Source of the DNA: an uncultured Nioella sp.
GTDB taxonomy: Bacteria; Pseudomonadota; Alphaproteobacteria; Rhodobacterales; Rhodobacteraceae
Length of the DNA: 64,000 bases
Assembly (NCBI GenBank): GCA_947498125.1
Contig: CANMJH010000001.1
Location: 992,001-1,056,000 of the forward strand
Direction of reading: 5' to 3'
Positions 9,295 to 18,387 of the stretch are shown here, piece by piece. Within the stretch, counting starts at the first letter, position 1, and every line of letters begins with the position of its first letter. Both the position numbers and the translations under genes were made by a program. The notes under the pieces were generated by a model that saw only the letters and a program-made list of their open reading frames with translations, had not been told where the DNA came from and ran no database searches.

Positions 9295-10923
9295 ATGCGT
9301 TTCTCACGGTTTTTCTCTGCCACGGCTCTTGCCACAACCCTTGCCCTTCCCGCCGCCGCCACACCCGTGACGATCTGGGATCTCTTTACAATCGACCGTC
9401 TGGCCAACCTTTCCGCGCAATGGGTCGTGGCGGGCCTCCGCTCGGTTGTGGATGTGACCTATACCCATATGGATGTGCGCCCGCTTGAGGGGCGGATGAT
9501 CCTGACGGGCCTTGAGATCACCGAACGAAACGCATTTGGCGCGCCCTGCACGGTCAGCGTTGACCGCGCCGTTCTGACCTCCGCGCCGCTTGATCAGTTG
9601 CTTTATGCAGGTATGCGGGCCGAGTTTATCGGGCTCACGGCCAGTCGCGATTGCCTTGATGGCGATGTGGTGCAGATGCTGGAAATGATTGGCGCGAATG
9701 ATCTAAGCCTTGAAAGCGCGGGGTTTGATCTGGCCTATACGATGTCCGACGCCTCGGGCCGGTTCAGTTTCCACGCCAACATTCCCGATCTTGCGCAGCT
9801 GCGCGGTCAGGCCAATCTGTCCTATCTGGCCTTCGATGCCTTCGAAGAAGAACCGATCTTTGACATTGAGTCTGCCGAAGTTGAATTGGTCGACCAAGGG
9901 CTTTGGGCCATTGCAGGGGGGCAAATTCCACCGCAAGTTTTGAACCCAGCACTGCTGGCGCAAATGCTGCGTGATGAATTGCTCAGCGAGGATAGCGCCC
10001 CCGCGGCCCCACCTCCAGAAACGCCAACCGACGATAAAGGCCCAAGCGAGGCCCCCTCCCCCGCGCCAAGCCAAGATCCTGAATGGGCCTCGGCGCAGCA
10101 ATTAAGCCAAGAGCTGATCACCGAAGCCGCGAATGCTATGGCCGAATTTGCAGAGAGCCCAGGCCGCGTCGCAATCTCGTTTTCGCCAGAGGCGCCCGTC
10201 CGGCTGAATGAAGACACGTTCGAGCTCTTCGACCAGTTCGAAAGCTTTGCGTATATCATGCGCCCCGAAATCACTCTTGGCGCGCCCGACCTGCCAACCC
10301 GCCTGACGGGTGAAGATCTGGACGCGATTTCGACTTGGCTGGATGGCGGCGAGGTCGAAATCTCGGATGAAGATCACCTGCGCTTTGCCACAGCTTTGGC
10401 AACCGGTGTTGGCGCGCCGCGTGATACCGCGCTTGCGATTGAACTTCTGACGCCGCTTCTTGAAACGGGCGATGACGCCGCGCTGGCTCTGGCGATGGAC
10501 AATCTAGACGCGCTGGATGCCGGATTTGCCTATCAGATCACTCTGTCAGCCGCCGCTCAGGGCAGCATCGCCGCCTTCCGCCGACTTGATCAATTAGAAG
10601 CCGCGCTTCAGGCCGAGGACATGATCGAGATTCAGATGGGCTTTGCTGACAATATTGATGAACCGACCGGGACCGAGACCGCCATCGAGCTTCGAGACCG
10701 CGCTTATGCACATTTGACGGGGCGTGGTGAAACACGGAACTACCTTATCTCTTATGCGTTGGCGACACTGGCCCTTGCCAATGGCGATGCAGGCGCGCGG
10801 ACAATTTTGGACGAGATTAACGCCATGGCGGACCGCGCAGGGGACGAAGACGCAGGCGCATGGGCGGAGGCCATCGGCCAAGCGCAGGCAGCAGCCTCAG
10901 AAATCTGGTTCGATCGCTTCTAA
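9295..10923 (+). CDS. Exported protein of unknown function between pgk and the aldolase gene
   Basis: A 542-residue protein with a signal peptide (residues 1-22, cleavage near AAATP), so it is probably periplasmic. Residues ~25-220 resemble a beta-rich domain. A Pro/Glu-rich linker follows (PAAPPPETPTDD, ~230-265). The C-terminal half is helical and Ala/Leu-rich, like a solenoid of short repeats with Sel1/TPR character (e.g. ATGVGAPRDTALAIELLTPL). I do not recognise a named family. Its position inside the glycolytic gene set may be coincidental, and a terminator separates it from pgk. Confidence 0.75.
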   Translation: MRFSRFFSATALATTLALPAAATPVTIWDLFTIDRLANLSAQWVVAGLRSVVDVTYTHMDVRPLEGRMILTGLEITERNAFGAPCTVSVDRAVLTSAPLDQLLYAGMRAEFIGLTASRDCLDGDVVQMLEMIGANDLSLESAGFDLAYTMSDASGRFSFHANIPDLAQLRGQANLSYLAFDAFEEEPIFDIESAEVELVDQGLWAIAGGQIPPQVLNPALLAQMLRDELLSEDSAPAAPPPETPTDDKGPSEAPSPAPSQDPEWASAQQLSQELITEAANAMAEFAESPGRVAISFSPEAPVRLNEDTFELFDQFESFAYIMRPEITLGAPDLPTRLTGEDLDAISTWLDGGEVEISDEDHLRFATALATGVGAPRDTALAIELLTPLLETGDDAALALAMDNLDALDAGFAYQITLSAAAQGSIAAFRRLDQLEAALQAEDMIEIQMGFADNIDEPTGTETAIELRDRAYAHLTGRGETRNYLISYALATLALANGDAGARTILDEINAMADRAGDEDAGAWAEAIGQAQAAASEIWFDRF

Positions 10924-10982
10924 ACCGCTCAAAAACCAGCCAAAACCGGCGGGCATTTGCCCCCGGTTAGGGCATATGTATA

Positions 10983-10996
10983 TGTTAGCGTTACCA
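10983..10996. promoter_or_regulatory. LacI-family-type operator before the aldolase gene
   Basis: TGTTAGCGTTACCA, one mismatch from the gap-2 operator at 6711-6724, is located 89 bp upstream of the aldolase start. Confidence 0.55.
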
Positions 10997-11084
10997 CAAT
11001 TGCAGCCCTGCATACGCTGTCCTAAGACCTGAGACGTGGCCACAAGGCCAAAACGATCAGACCTTTACTTAAGGACACTCCTCC

Positions 11085-11978
11085 ATGCCAAATCCCGAAC
11101 AGACGACCCGCATCGAAACCGGTCAGGGCTTTATTGCCGCGCTTGACCAATCTGGCGGATCGACACCCAAGGCGCTGCGTCTTTACGGGATTGAAGAGGA
11201 TGAGTACGGATCAGAACAAGATATGTTCGACCTCATTCACAAAATGCGCTCGCGCATTGTGAAGTCCCCCGCGTTCACCGGCGACCGCGTTCTTGGCGCC
11301 ATCCTTTTTGAAATGACGATGGATCGGGACATTGACGGCAAACCAACTGCAAAATTCCTGTGGGAAGATAAAGGCGTTGTTCCCTTCCTGAAGGTCGATA
11401 AGGGCCTTTTGCCGGAAGAAAACGGCGTTCAGTTGCTGAAAGACATGCCAGAGCTTGACGCGCTTTGCGAACGCGCCGTTGCAAATGGCGTTTATGGCAC
11501 CAAAATGCGCTCGGTTATCTCGGCGGCAAATGCTGACGGGATCAAAGCCGTTGTTGATCAGCAATTTGATGTTGGTCTGCAAATTCTAAGCCATGGATTG
11601 ATGCCGATCATCGAACCAGAAGTGACCATCACCATCGCCGACAAAGCCGAGGCTGAAGATATGCTTCGCGACGCTATTTTGGCGCGTCTGGATGCATTAG
11701 AAGATGGCACCAGGGTTATGCTGAAGCTTTCGCTGCCCGAAGTGGAAAACGAATATAAGCCGCTGATCGATCATCCGAATGTCTTGAAAGTTGTGGCGCT
11801 GTCCGGCGGCTATGACCGGGACGAAGCCAACAGCCGCTTGTCTAAGCAGACTGGCATGATCGCCAGCTTTAGCCGCGCCCTGACTGAAGGGTTAAGCGAC
11901 AAGCAATCCGATAGCGACTTTGACACAGTTCTGGACACAGCCGTGCAAGCCATTCGCGACGCGTCGGTGGCTGGCTAA
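11085..11978 (+). CDS. Class I fructose-bisphosphate aldolase (short bacterial type)
   Basis: A 297-residue aldolase that reversibly splits fructose-1,6-bisphosphate into dihydroxyacetone phosphate and glyceraldehyde-3-phosphate. It matches the short class I family of bacteria such as Staphylococcus (FdaB type). Seen here are GFIAALDQSGGSTPKAL at the N-terminus, the GTKMRSVI strand and the Schiff-base lysine in VMLKLSLPE. SGGYDRDEAN and FSRALTEGL lie at the C-terminus. No metal-binding His set of class II enzymes is present. A LacI-type operator is upstream. Confidence 0.93.
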   Translation: MPNPEQTTRIETGQGFIAALDQSGGSTPKALRLYGIEEDEYGSEQDMFDLIHKMRSRIVKSPAFTGDRVLGAILFEMTMDRDIDGKPTAKFLWEDKGVVPFLKVDKGLLPEENGVQLLKDMPELDALCERAVANGVYGTKMRSVISAANADGIKAVVDQQFDVGLQILSHGLMPIIEPEVTITIADKAEAEDMLRDAILARLDALEDGTRVMLKLSLPEVENEYKPLIDHPNVLKVVALSGGYDRDEANSRLSKQTGMIASFSRALTEGLSDKQSDSDFDTVLDTAVQAIRDASVAG

Positions 11979-12037
11979 TTCCAGCCACAACATATTGATT
12001 CTTTTTCTCGAATCAGGGGATTCCCTTTTTGATTCGA
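11967..12037 (+). terminator. Two hairpins after the aldolase gene
   Basis: GTGGCTGG/CCAGCCAC (11967-11974 with 11981-11988) spans the stop codon. TCGAATCA/TGATTCGA (12008-12015 with 12030-12037) follows and encloses GGGGATTCCC. Only weak T-tracts are present, so termination efficiency is uncertain. Confidence 0.5.
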
Positions 12038-12094
12038 ATGTGCGATTCTCTGTCTCAGCCCCCCGCTAAATGAGGGGGCAGTTGAGGCAGAGAC

Positions 12095-12388
12095 ATGCAA
12101 AAAAAGCGTTCGATATCCGGGCTATTCCTCCCCTTTGCGCTGCTCTTTGTGGGCGCCTATTTCACCTTCGCGGCCGTGCAAGGGGATTTTGGCCTGTTCC
12201 GCCGCATTCAGATTGAGGCTGAACGGGATGTCTATCGGGCAGAGCTGGACGCGCTACAGTCTGAGACACGCGAAATGGCGCTGCTGACGCAGCGCATGTC
12301 AGACAGCTATCTGGATCTGGATTTGCTGGAAGAACAAGCGCGTAGTCAGCTTGGATATTTGCGCGCCGATGAAGTTGTGCTTCCCTAA
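12095..12388 (+). CDS. Septum formation initiator (FtsB/DivIC-like)
   Basis: A 97-residue bitopic protein with a short basic N-terminus (MQKKRS), one transmembrane helix (~residues 9-28), a periplasmic coiled coil (residues ~37-75) and the family-typical C-terminal LDLLEEQARSQLGYLRADEVV. FtsB-like proteins join FtsL and FtsQ in the divisome. A position just ahead of the pdh operon is common in alphaproteobacteria. Confidence 0.85.
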   Translation: MQKKRSISGLFLPFALLFVGAYFTFAAVQGDFGLFRRIQIEAERDVYRAELDALQSETREMALLTQRMSDSYLDLDLLEEQARSQLGYLRADEVVLP

Positions 12389-12742
12389 TTGATGTCCTCA
12401 CCATCGGCAGGGCCGCAGAATTGTGCCGTGGCCGCCACCCGGTTCAGGCCCTGAAACGGCTGTTCCGCGTATCCCCCCATGTTGTCTGATCCGGCCAATG
12501 CCGCGCGTTCAATCCTTATCTGGCCACAAGAGGGCAATCCCTTTTTACAGACGGAATGAGCAGAAGGCGCGACCTTGATTAGGTCACGTCAGAGCATGCA
12601 TTAGGCAAAAAAACCTGGGTCAAAACCGGCCTTTGCCCCCAGTTGCATCATTTGTTGAAATCTCTTGGTGATTTTCCAACTCAGCTCTGATAGAAGATAG
12701 TTTAATACTAAACTATTTATGAAAACCGGAGGATAGGTTCGC
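12389..12742. promoter_or_regulatory. Intergenic region and palindrome before pdhA
   Basis: A 354 bp region without a convincing ORF. Near its right end ATAGTTTA (12697-12704) and TAAACTAT (12709-12716) form a perfect 8 bp dyad around ATAC, ending 26 bp before the pdhA ATG. This is a good candidate operator, perhaps of a MarR- or GntR-type regulator, overlapping or following the pdhA promoter. The rest of the region shows nothing I can assign. Confidence 0.55.
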
Positions 12743-13744
12743 ATGGCTGCACGCAAATCGACCGCGAAAAAAGCTGCAAAACCAAATGTTTCCGCCGAAG
12801 AGCTTCTGACTTATTACCGCGAAATGCTGCTGATCCGCAGATTCGAGGAAAAGGCCGGTCAGCTTTACGGCATGGGTCTGATCGGGGGCTTTTGCCACCT
12901 TTATATCGGACAGGAAGCGGTTGTTGTCGGTCTGGAGGCCGCGACAAAAGAGGGTGACAAACGCATCACCTCTTATCGCGACCACGGACATATGCTGGCA
13001 TGCGGGATGGATCCCAAAGGCGTGATGGCCGAGCTGACGGGCCGCGAAGGCGGCTATTCGAAAGGCAAAGGCGGCTCGATGCATATGTTCTCGAAAGAGA
13101 AGCATTTCTACGGCGGCCACGGCATCGTTGCCGCGCAAGTGCCGCTTGGTGCAGGTCTCGCCTTTTCTGACAAGTATAAAGGCAATGACAATGTGACCTT
13201 CACCTATTTCGGTGACGGCGCTGCCAACCAAGGTCAGGTCTATGAGAGCTTCAACATGGCGGCGATCTGGAAACTTCCCGTAATTTTCGTCATCGAGAAC
13301 AACCAATATGCGATGGGCACCAGTCAGGCCCGTTCAACCTCGACCCCAGATATCTACACACGCGGTGAAGCTTTTGGCATTCCCGGTGAAACTGTTGACG
13401 GGATGGACGTTCTGGCCGTGAAAGCCGCCAGCGAAAAGGCCGTTGCCCACTGCCGCGCTGGAAAAGGCCCCTACATTCTTGAGGTCAAAACTTATCGCTA
13501 TCGCGGCCACTCGATGTCGGACCCGGCCAAGTACCGGACCCGCGAAGAAGTTCAGAAGATGCGCGAAGAGCGGGATGCAATCGAAGGCGTTCGCCAGATG
13601 CTGCTGACCGGCAATCACGCCTCTGAGGAAGACCTCAAGGCCATCGATAAAGAGATCAAGGCCGTCGTGAATGAGGCGGCTGAGTTCTCAAAAGAAAGCC
13701 CAGAGCCCGCGTTGGATGAACTCTGGACCGATATTTACGCCTGA
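12743..13744 (+). CDS. pdhA: Pyruvate dehydrogenase E1 component, alpha subunit
   Basis: A 333-residue TPP-binding subunit of the E1 decarboxylase of the pyruvate dehydrogenase complex. Features are an N-terminal basic tail (AARKSTAKKAAK), the FYGGHGIVAAQVPLG segment, the GDGAANQGQVYESFNMA TPP motif with IENNQYAMGT, and the phosphorylation-loop-like YRYRGHSMSDP. It is the first gene of pdhA-pdhB-orf-pdhC and is preceded by a GGAGG site and a palindrome. Confidence 0.96.
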   Translation: MAARKSTAKKAAKPNVSAEELLTYYREMLLIRRFEEKAGQLYGMGLIGGFCHLYIGQEAVVVGLEAATKEGDKRITSYRDHGHMLACGMDPKGVMAELTGREGGYSKGKGGSMHMFSKEKHFYGGHGIVAAQVPLGAGLAFSDKYKGNDNVTFTYFGDGAANQGQVYESFNMAAIWKLPVIFVIENNQYAMGTSQARSTSTPDIYTRGEAFGIPGETVDGMDVLAVKAASEKAVAHCRAGKGPYILEVKTYRYRGHSMSDPAKYRTREEVQKMREERDAIEGVRQMLLTGNHASEEDLKAIDKEIKAVVNEAAEFSKESPEPALDELWTDIYA

Positions 13745-13760
13745 AGGGGAGATTTGACTA

Positions 13761-15134
13761 ATGGCAACTGAAATTCTCATGCCCGCGCTCTCTCCGACGA
13801 TGGAGGAAGGCACACTGGCCAAATGGCTGGTGAAAGAGGGCGACACAATTGAATCCGGCATGATCATGGCCGAAATTGAAACCGACAAGGCGACGATGGA
13901 ATTCGAAGCTGTAGATGAGGGCACAATGGGCCCCATTCTTGTGGCGGAAGGCACCGAAGGCGTGAAAGTAAACACCGCCATCGCCATTCTGCTAGAAGAA
14001 GGCGAAGATGCCAACGCTGTGCCTGCCACAGCCCCGGCTGCCGAAGCTGCTGCACCAGTTGAGGCCGAAGCGCCTGTTGCAGCCGCACCTGCCGCTGCCG
14101 CCGCACCAGTGATCAGCGTCAATCTTGAACCTGATTATCCCGAAGGCACCGCAATGAAGACCCAAACGGTCCGCGAAGCGCTGCGTGACGGGATGTCCGA
14201 AGAGATGCGCCGCGACGAAAACGTGTTCTTGATGGGCGAAGAAGTCGCTGAATATCAAGGCGCGTATAAGATCAGCCAAGGTATGCTGGACGAGTTTGGC
14301 GACAAACGCGTCATCGACACGCCAATTACCGAGCACGGCTTTGCCGGGATCGCAGTGGGCGCATCATTTGGCGGTCTGAGACCCATTGTCGAATTCATGA
14401 CCTTCAACTTCGCGATGCAGGCGATTGACCAGATCATCAACTCGGCAGCCAAGACACTTTATATGTCTGGTGGTCAGATGGGCGCACCTATGGTGTTCCG
14501 CGGCCCGAACGGTGCAGCCGCCCGCGTGGGCGCGCAGCACAGTCAGGATTACGCCGCTTGGTACGCGCAAATTCCCGGTCTGAAAGTGGTCATGCCCTAT
14601 TCGGCATCTGACTATAAAGGCCTGATGAAAACCGCGATCCGTGACCCTAACCCAGTGATTTTCTTGGAAAATGAGATCCTTTATGGTCGCTCGGGCGAAG
14701 TTCCGGACCTTGAGGATTACACGGTTCCTTTTGGCAAGGCCCGCATCTGGCGCGAGGGCAGCGATGTCACCATCGTCAGCTTTGGCATCGGCATGCAATA
14801 CGCGTTGGAAGCCGCTGATAAATTGGCCGAAGACGGCATCTCGGCGGAAGTGGTCGACCTGCGCACCTTGCGCCCGCTCGATTACGACACGGTTTTGGCT
14901 TCGGTCATGAAAACCAACCGCTGCGTCACCGTCGAGGAAGGGTTCCCTGTGGCATCTATCGGCAACCACTTGTCGGCAGTCATCATGGAGCGCGCATTCG
15001 ATTACCTCGATGCGCCAGTGATCAATTGCACAGGCAAAGACGTTCCGATGCCCTATGCGGCCAACCTTGAAAAACACGCATTGGTGACCACGGATGAGGT
15101 CGTCGCTGCTGTGAAACAAGTGACCTATCGGTAA
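13761..15134 (+). CDS. pdhB: Pyruvate dehydrogenase E1 component, beta subunit with N-terminal lipoyl domain
   Basis: A 457-residue protein. Residues 1-80 form a lipoyl domain with the lipoylation motif [10 protein letters not shown], a duplicate of the one in PdhC. An Ala/Pro/Glu linker (~90-125) leads to the E1-beta body with [18 protein letters not shown], the [11 protein letters not shown] strand and the [18 protein letters not shown] segment. The lipoyl-E1beta fusion is characteristic of alphaproteobacteria. The stop codon is immediately followed by the next ATG. Confidence 0.96.
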   Translation: MATEILMPALSPTMEEGTLAKWLVKEGDTIESGMIMAEIETDKATMEFEAVDEGTMGPILVAEGTEGVKVNTAIAILLEEGEDANAVPATAPAAEAAAPVEAEAPVAAAPAAAAAPVISVNLEPDYPEGTAMKTQTVREALRDGMSEEMRRDENVFLMGEEVAEYQGAYKISQGMLDEFGDKRVIDTPITEHGFAGIAVGASFGGLRPIVEFMTFNFAMQAIDQIINSAAKTLYMSGGQMGAPMVFRGPNGAAARVGAQHSQDYAAWYAQIPGLKVVMPYSASDYKGLMKTAIRDPNPVIFLENEILYGRSGEVPDLEDYTVPFGKARIWREGSDVTIVSFGIGMQYALEAADKLAEDGISAEVVDLRTLRPLDYDTVLASVMKTNRCVTVEEGFPVASIGNHLSAVIMERAFDYLDAPVINCTGKDVPMPYAANLEKHALVTTDEVVAAVKQVTYR

Positions 15135-15401
15135 ATGGAGGTTCTGGGCCGAGATCCCGTGACGGAATGCTATCGCGTCAAACTGGAGGTCGCTGACCAC
15201 CACGTGACCGCGATGGTGCCTGAACGGCTGGCCGCGTCCCGCGCGCGTCTGATCCCGGCCCGTCCCACCCACCAGGCGGCTTACGTCTGGATTGCCGAGA
15301 ATGAACGCAACATCAAAGCCGCAGTGACGCATCTCGTCCGCGGCGACGGCAGCCCCAAGGCGCCGTTTGACCAAATTACTCTTGCAGTAGAGGAATGTTG
15401 A
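15135..15401 (+). CDS. Small protein encoded between pdhB and pdhC
   Basis: An 88-residue soluble protein. The ATG directly abuts the pdhB stop (15132-15134), and pdhC begins 2 bp after its end, so the four genes are surely co-transcribed. Visible features are a beta-rich first half ([20 protein letters not shown]) and a C-terminal [20 protein letters not shown]. Small DUF5076-like genes occur at the same place in other alphaproteobacteria, but I cannot confirm the family. Function unknown. Confidence 0.65.
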   Translation: MEVLGRDPVTECYRVKLEVADHHVTAMVPERLAASRARLIPARPTHQAAYVWIAENERNIKAAVTHLVRGDGSPKAPFDQITLAVEEC

Positions 15402-15402
15402 A

Positions 15403-16707
15403 ATGCCGACAGAAATCCTGATGCCCGCGCTTTCTCCGACAATGGAAGAAGGCACGCTGGCAAAATGGCTGGTAAAAGAAGGCGATGAAGTATCGTCTGG
15501 CGATCTTTTGGCCGAGATCGAAACTGATAAAGCAACCATGGAATTTGAAGCGGTCGATGACGGTGTCGTCGGCAAAATTCTGGTGGCAGAAGGCAGCGAA
15601 GGTGTGAAAGTAAACACGCCCATCGCCGTACTTTTGGAAGATGGTGAAAGCGCTGATGATATCGGTGCCACACCCGCAGCGGCCCCTGCTGCCGCAGCAG
15701 CGCCAGCAGACGCGGCCCCAGCCGCAGCGCCCGCTGCCGCCGCAGCCCCTGCCCCGGCAGCACCTGCATCTGCCGATGGCAGCCGTATTTTTGCGTCGCC
15801 TTTGGCGCGCCGAATTGCTGCGCAAAAAGGTATTGATCTGGCTGGGATCACCGGCTCTGGCCCGCATGGCCGGATCGTAAAAGCCGATGTCGAAAACGCC
15901 CAGGCCGCGCCCGCCGCAGCCGCAGCGCCTGCCACAGCCGCAGCGCCAGCCCCTGCTGCCGCAGCCGCACCAACTGGCCCTTCGACCGATGTGGTTCTCA
16001 AAACCTACGCAGATCGCGATTTCGAAGAAGTCTCGCTCGACGGGATGCGCAAAACCATTGCCGCACGTCTTTCCGAAGCCAAGCAAACCATCCCGCATTT
16101 CTACCTGCGCCGGGATATCAAGCTGGACGCTCTGCTCAAATTCCGCTCGACGCTTAACAAGCAACTCGAAGCGCGTGGCGTAAAGCTGTCGGTCAATGAC
16201 TTCATCATTAAGGCCGTTGCAAATGCGCTTCAGCAAGTGCCGGAATGTAATGCAGTTTGGGCCGGTGACAGGGTCTTGCAACTGAAAACATCTGATGTTG
16301 CCGTTGCGGTTGCAATTGAAGGCGGTCTCTTCACGCCCGTCTTGCAAGATGCTGATCAGAAATCACTTTCTACGCTTTCTGCACAAATGAAGGACCTTGC
16401 CGGCCGTGCACGGGAACGCAAATTGGCACCGCATGAGTACCAAGGCGGCACCTTTGCAATTTCTAACCTCGGCATGTTTGGCATCGACAATTTCGACGCC
16501 ATCGTGAACCCGCCCCATGCTGGCATTCTGGCCGTTGGCGCAGGGAAAAAGCAGCCTGTTGTTGGCGATGATGGCGAGCTGACGGTTGCCACCGTGATGT
16601 CGGTGACCATGTCTGTTGACCACCGCGTGATTGATGGGGCGCTTGGTGCGAACCTTCTGAACGCAATTGTCGACAATCTAGAAAATCCGGTTGCAATGCT
16701 GGCCTAA
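15403..16707 (+). CDS. pdhC: Dihydrolipoyllysine acetyltransferase (PDH E2)
   Basis: A 434-residue E2 core protein. It has an N-terminal lipoyl domain (lipoyl Lys in [10 protein letters not shown]), an Ala/Pro linker (~85-125), a peripheral-subunit-binding domain ([17 protein letters not shown], ~128-165), a second Ala/Pro linker (~170-200) and a C-terminal catalytic domain ending in the active-site motif [10 protein letters not shown] with its His. It transfers acetyl groups to CoA. It ends the operon, and a bidirectional terminator follows. Confidence 0.96.
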   Translation: MPTEILMPALSPTMEEGTLAKWLVKEGDEVSSGDLLAEIETDKATMEFEAVDDGVVGKILVAEGSEGVKVNTPIAVLLEDGESADDIGATPAAAPAAAAAPADAAPAAAPAAAAAPAPAAPASADGSRIFASPLARRIAAQKGIDLAGITGSGPHGRIVKADVENAQAAPAAAAAPATAAAPAPAAAAAPTGPSTDVVLKTYADRDFEEVSLDGMRKTIAARLSEAKQTIPHFYLRRDIKLDALLKFRSTLNKQLEARGVKLSVNDFIIKAVANALQQVPECNAVWAGDRVLQLKTSDVAVAVAIEGGLFTPVLQDADQKSLSTLSAQMKDLAGRARERKLAPHEYQGGTFAISNLGMFGIDNFDAIVNPPHAGILAVGAGKKQPVVGDDGELTVATVMSVTMSVDHRVIDGALGANLLNAIVDNLENPVAMLA

Positions 16708-16729
16708 GCCAGACGCCACAAACGCAAAA

Positions 16730-16751
16730 AAGGGCCCCTTTCGGGGCCCTT
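16730..16751. terminator. Bidirectional terminator between pdhC and cysE
   Basis: Stem AAGGGCCCC (16730-16738) / GGGGCCCTT (16743-16751) with a TTTC loop. It sits between two converging genes, with an A-tract on the left. Confidence 0.8.
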
Positions 16752-16772
16752 ATCTATTCAAATCTCAGTTTT

Positions 16773-17585
16773 TTAGCTGACCGAGCCGGGAACGATTTGG
16801 TTCATCGACATGGCCGGCTGATCACAACCCGCTTCGCCCACGATCCGGGCAGGAACACCAGCCACGGTCTTGCAGCTTGGCACTTCGTGCAACACCACGG
16901 ACCCTGCCGCGATACGGCTGCATTCGCCAATACGGATATTGCCCAGCACCTTGGCTCCCGCGCCGATCAAAACCCCATCCGCGATTTTCGGATGACGATC
17001 CTCTTCTTCCTTGCCGGTCCCGCCAAGCGTCACCGAATGCAGCATCGAGACATTGTCCCCAACCACAGCCGTCTCGCCCACAACGATAGAATGCGCGTGG
17101 TCGATCATAATGCCTTTGCCAATCTTGGCAGCGGGGTGAATATCAACACCAAACATCTCGGAAATACGCATTTGCACAAAATAGGCGAAATCCTTGCGCC
17201 CTTGTTGCCAAAGCCAATGCCCAACGCGGTAGGCTTGGATCGCCTGAAAGCCTTTGAAATAAAGCAAGGGCTGCAAGAACCGATTGCACGCCGGGTCGCG
17301 GTCATTCACGGCAACAATATCAGCGCGCGCGGCGGCGCCAATCGATGGATCATCGGCAAAAGCCTCGTCGGCAATCTCACGGATCAACTGCTCGGACATC
17401 TCCGACGATGCCAGCTTTTGCGCCATGCGGTAGGCCAAAGCCGATTCAAGCGAGCCATGATGCAGGATACAGGCATGGACCAGCCCGCCCAAAAGCGGCT
17501 CTTTTGCAATTGCCTCTTCTGCTTCGCGTGTGATGCGGTTCCAGACCGGATCAAGTTCGGCCAGATTACTGCGGGTCTTTGCCAT
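16773..17585 (-). CDS. cysE: Serine O-acetyltransferase
   Basis: A 270-residue enzyme that acetylates serine from acetyl-CoA, the first committed step of cysteine synthesis. The helical N-terminal domain is followed by the left-handed beta-helix of hexapeptide repeats. It includes IHPAAKIGKGIMIDHAHSIV with the catalytic Asp-His and SVTLGGTGK. The same orientation and position beside the gene transfer agent cluster is seen in relatives. Confidence 0.95.
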   Translation of the reverse strand: MAKTRSNLAELDPVWNRITREAEEAIAKEPLLGGLVHACILHHGSLESALAYRMAQKLASSEMSEQLIREIADEAFADDPSIGAAARADIVAVNDRDPACNRFLQPLLYFKGFQAIQAYRVGHWLWQQGRKDFAYFVQMRISEMFGVDIHPAAKIGKGIMIDHAHSIVVGETAVVGDNVSMLHSVTLGGTGKEEEDRHPKIADGVLIGAGAKVLGNIRIGECSRIAAGSVVLHEVPSCKTVAGVPARIVGEAGCDQPAMSMNQIVPGSVS

Positions 17586-17676
17586 GACGTTCTCCTGCTT
17601 GTCAGGTCTTCCCTTAATACACCAGATAGGAAGGCAAGACCAAGATCAAAGCAGTGATGACAAAGATAACAAATAT

Positions 17677-18387
17677 TTATGCTAAATCCGGGATCGTGAG
17701 GTTGAGGTAATGAACAGCAAGACGCACCGTGCCGCCCGCAAAATCACCGCCATTTGCCGTTAGAACTAAGGGCGTTTGCGCCCAAACGACATAAGGGTTT
17801 GCCGGTCCATTCACCCACGAGTTTTGGGCAAGACCCAAACCATTGCCAAAAATGTCATCGGTCGTGCCATCCCCAAGGCGCCAATCGGTAAGCGTGCCGG
17901 TGATTGCATCGCTCACGCGGCCCGTCACGCCAAACACCAGCGCACGGGCCGGAAATTCAAGGCTCGTGCTATGTGTCGCGCCCGCGCCAAGCGTTTCGTC
18001 CGCCTCAATGCTTTGTATTTGCAGACCCGCACCGCCGGGCGTCACGGTCACGCCGCCCCCGCGCCAGTCAGACCCATCATGCAAATCGGTTGTGCCTGTC
18101 TCGGTCACAAAAGCCCGCCAGCCTTTTTGCGGCGTGAAAAACACCCAGCCGCCATTCACATATTGCGCAACTTCGCCGTCATGCCCGGCCCAGTCATTCA
18201 CAGCAAAAGACGGAACGCCGAAACATTCGCCCTCCAAAACCGTCAGGGGAGGCGTCGTAAGGCTGCGAGAGCGCAAACGCAGCTGCACCATGCCATCCAA
18301 ACGCTGCAAAGCGTCATTTACGGTCACATGTTTTTGCGCCTGACTTGCAGCAAGCAAAGGCAGGGTCAGGTTGTTTGTATCAGTCAT
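17677..18387 (-). CDS. DUF2793 protein at the tail-tip end of the gene transfer agent cluster
   Basis: A 236-residue protein. The N-terminal ~110 residues carry the DUF2793 signature (LTLPLLAASQAQKHVTVNDAL and WAGHDGEVAQYVNGGWVFFTPQ), found in phage and GTA tail regions. The C-terminal half is beta-rich and may be a fibre or carbohydrate-binding part. The ATG at 18387 overlaps the g15 stop by 8 bp, so it is coupled to the tail genes. It may add a receptor-binding element, which is inferred. Confidence 0.8.
   Translation of the reverse strand: MTDTNNLTLPLLAASQAQKHVTVNDALQRLDGMVQLRLRSRSLTTPPLTVLEGECFGVPSFAVNDWAGHDGEVAQYVNGGWVFFTPQKGWRAFVTETGTTDLHDGSDWRGGGVTVTPGGAGLQIQSIEADETLGAGATHSTSLEFPARALVFGVTGRVSDAITGTLTDWRLGDGTTDDIFGNGLGLAQNSWVNGPANPYVVWAQTPLVLTANGGDFAGGTVRLAVHYLNLTIPDLA

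Noticed and set aside
14364..16001. A 545-codon open frame opposite pdhB and pdhC
   Set aside because: It is the Ala-rich mirror of the real genes, caused by GC-biased third positions. pdhB and pdhC are certain.
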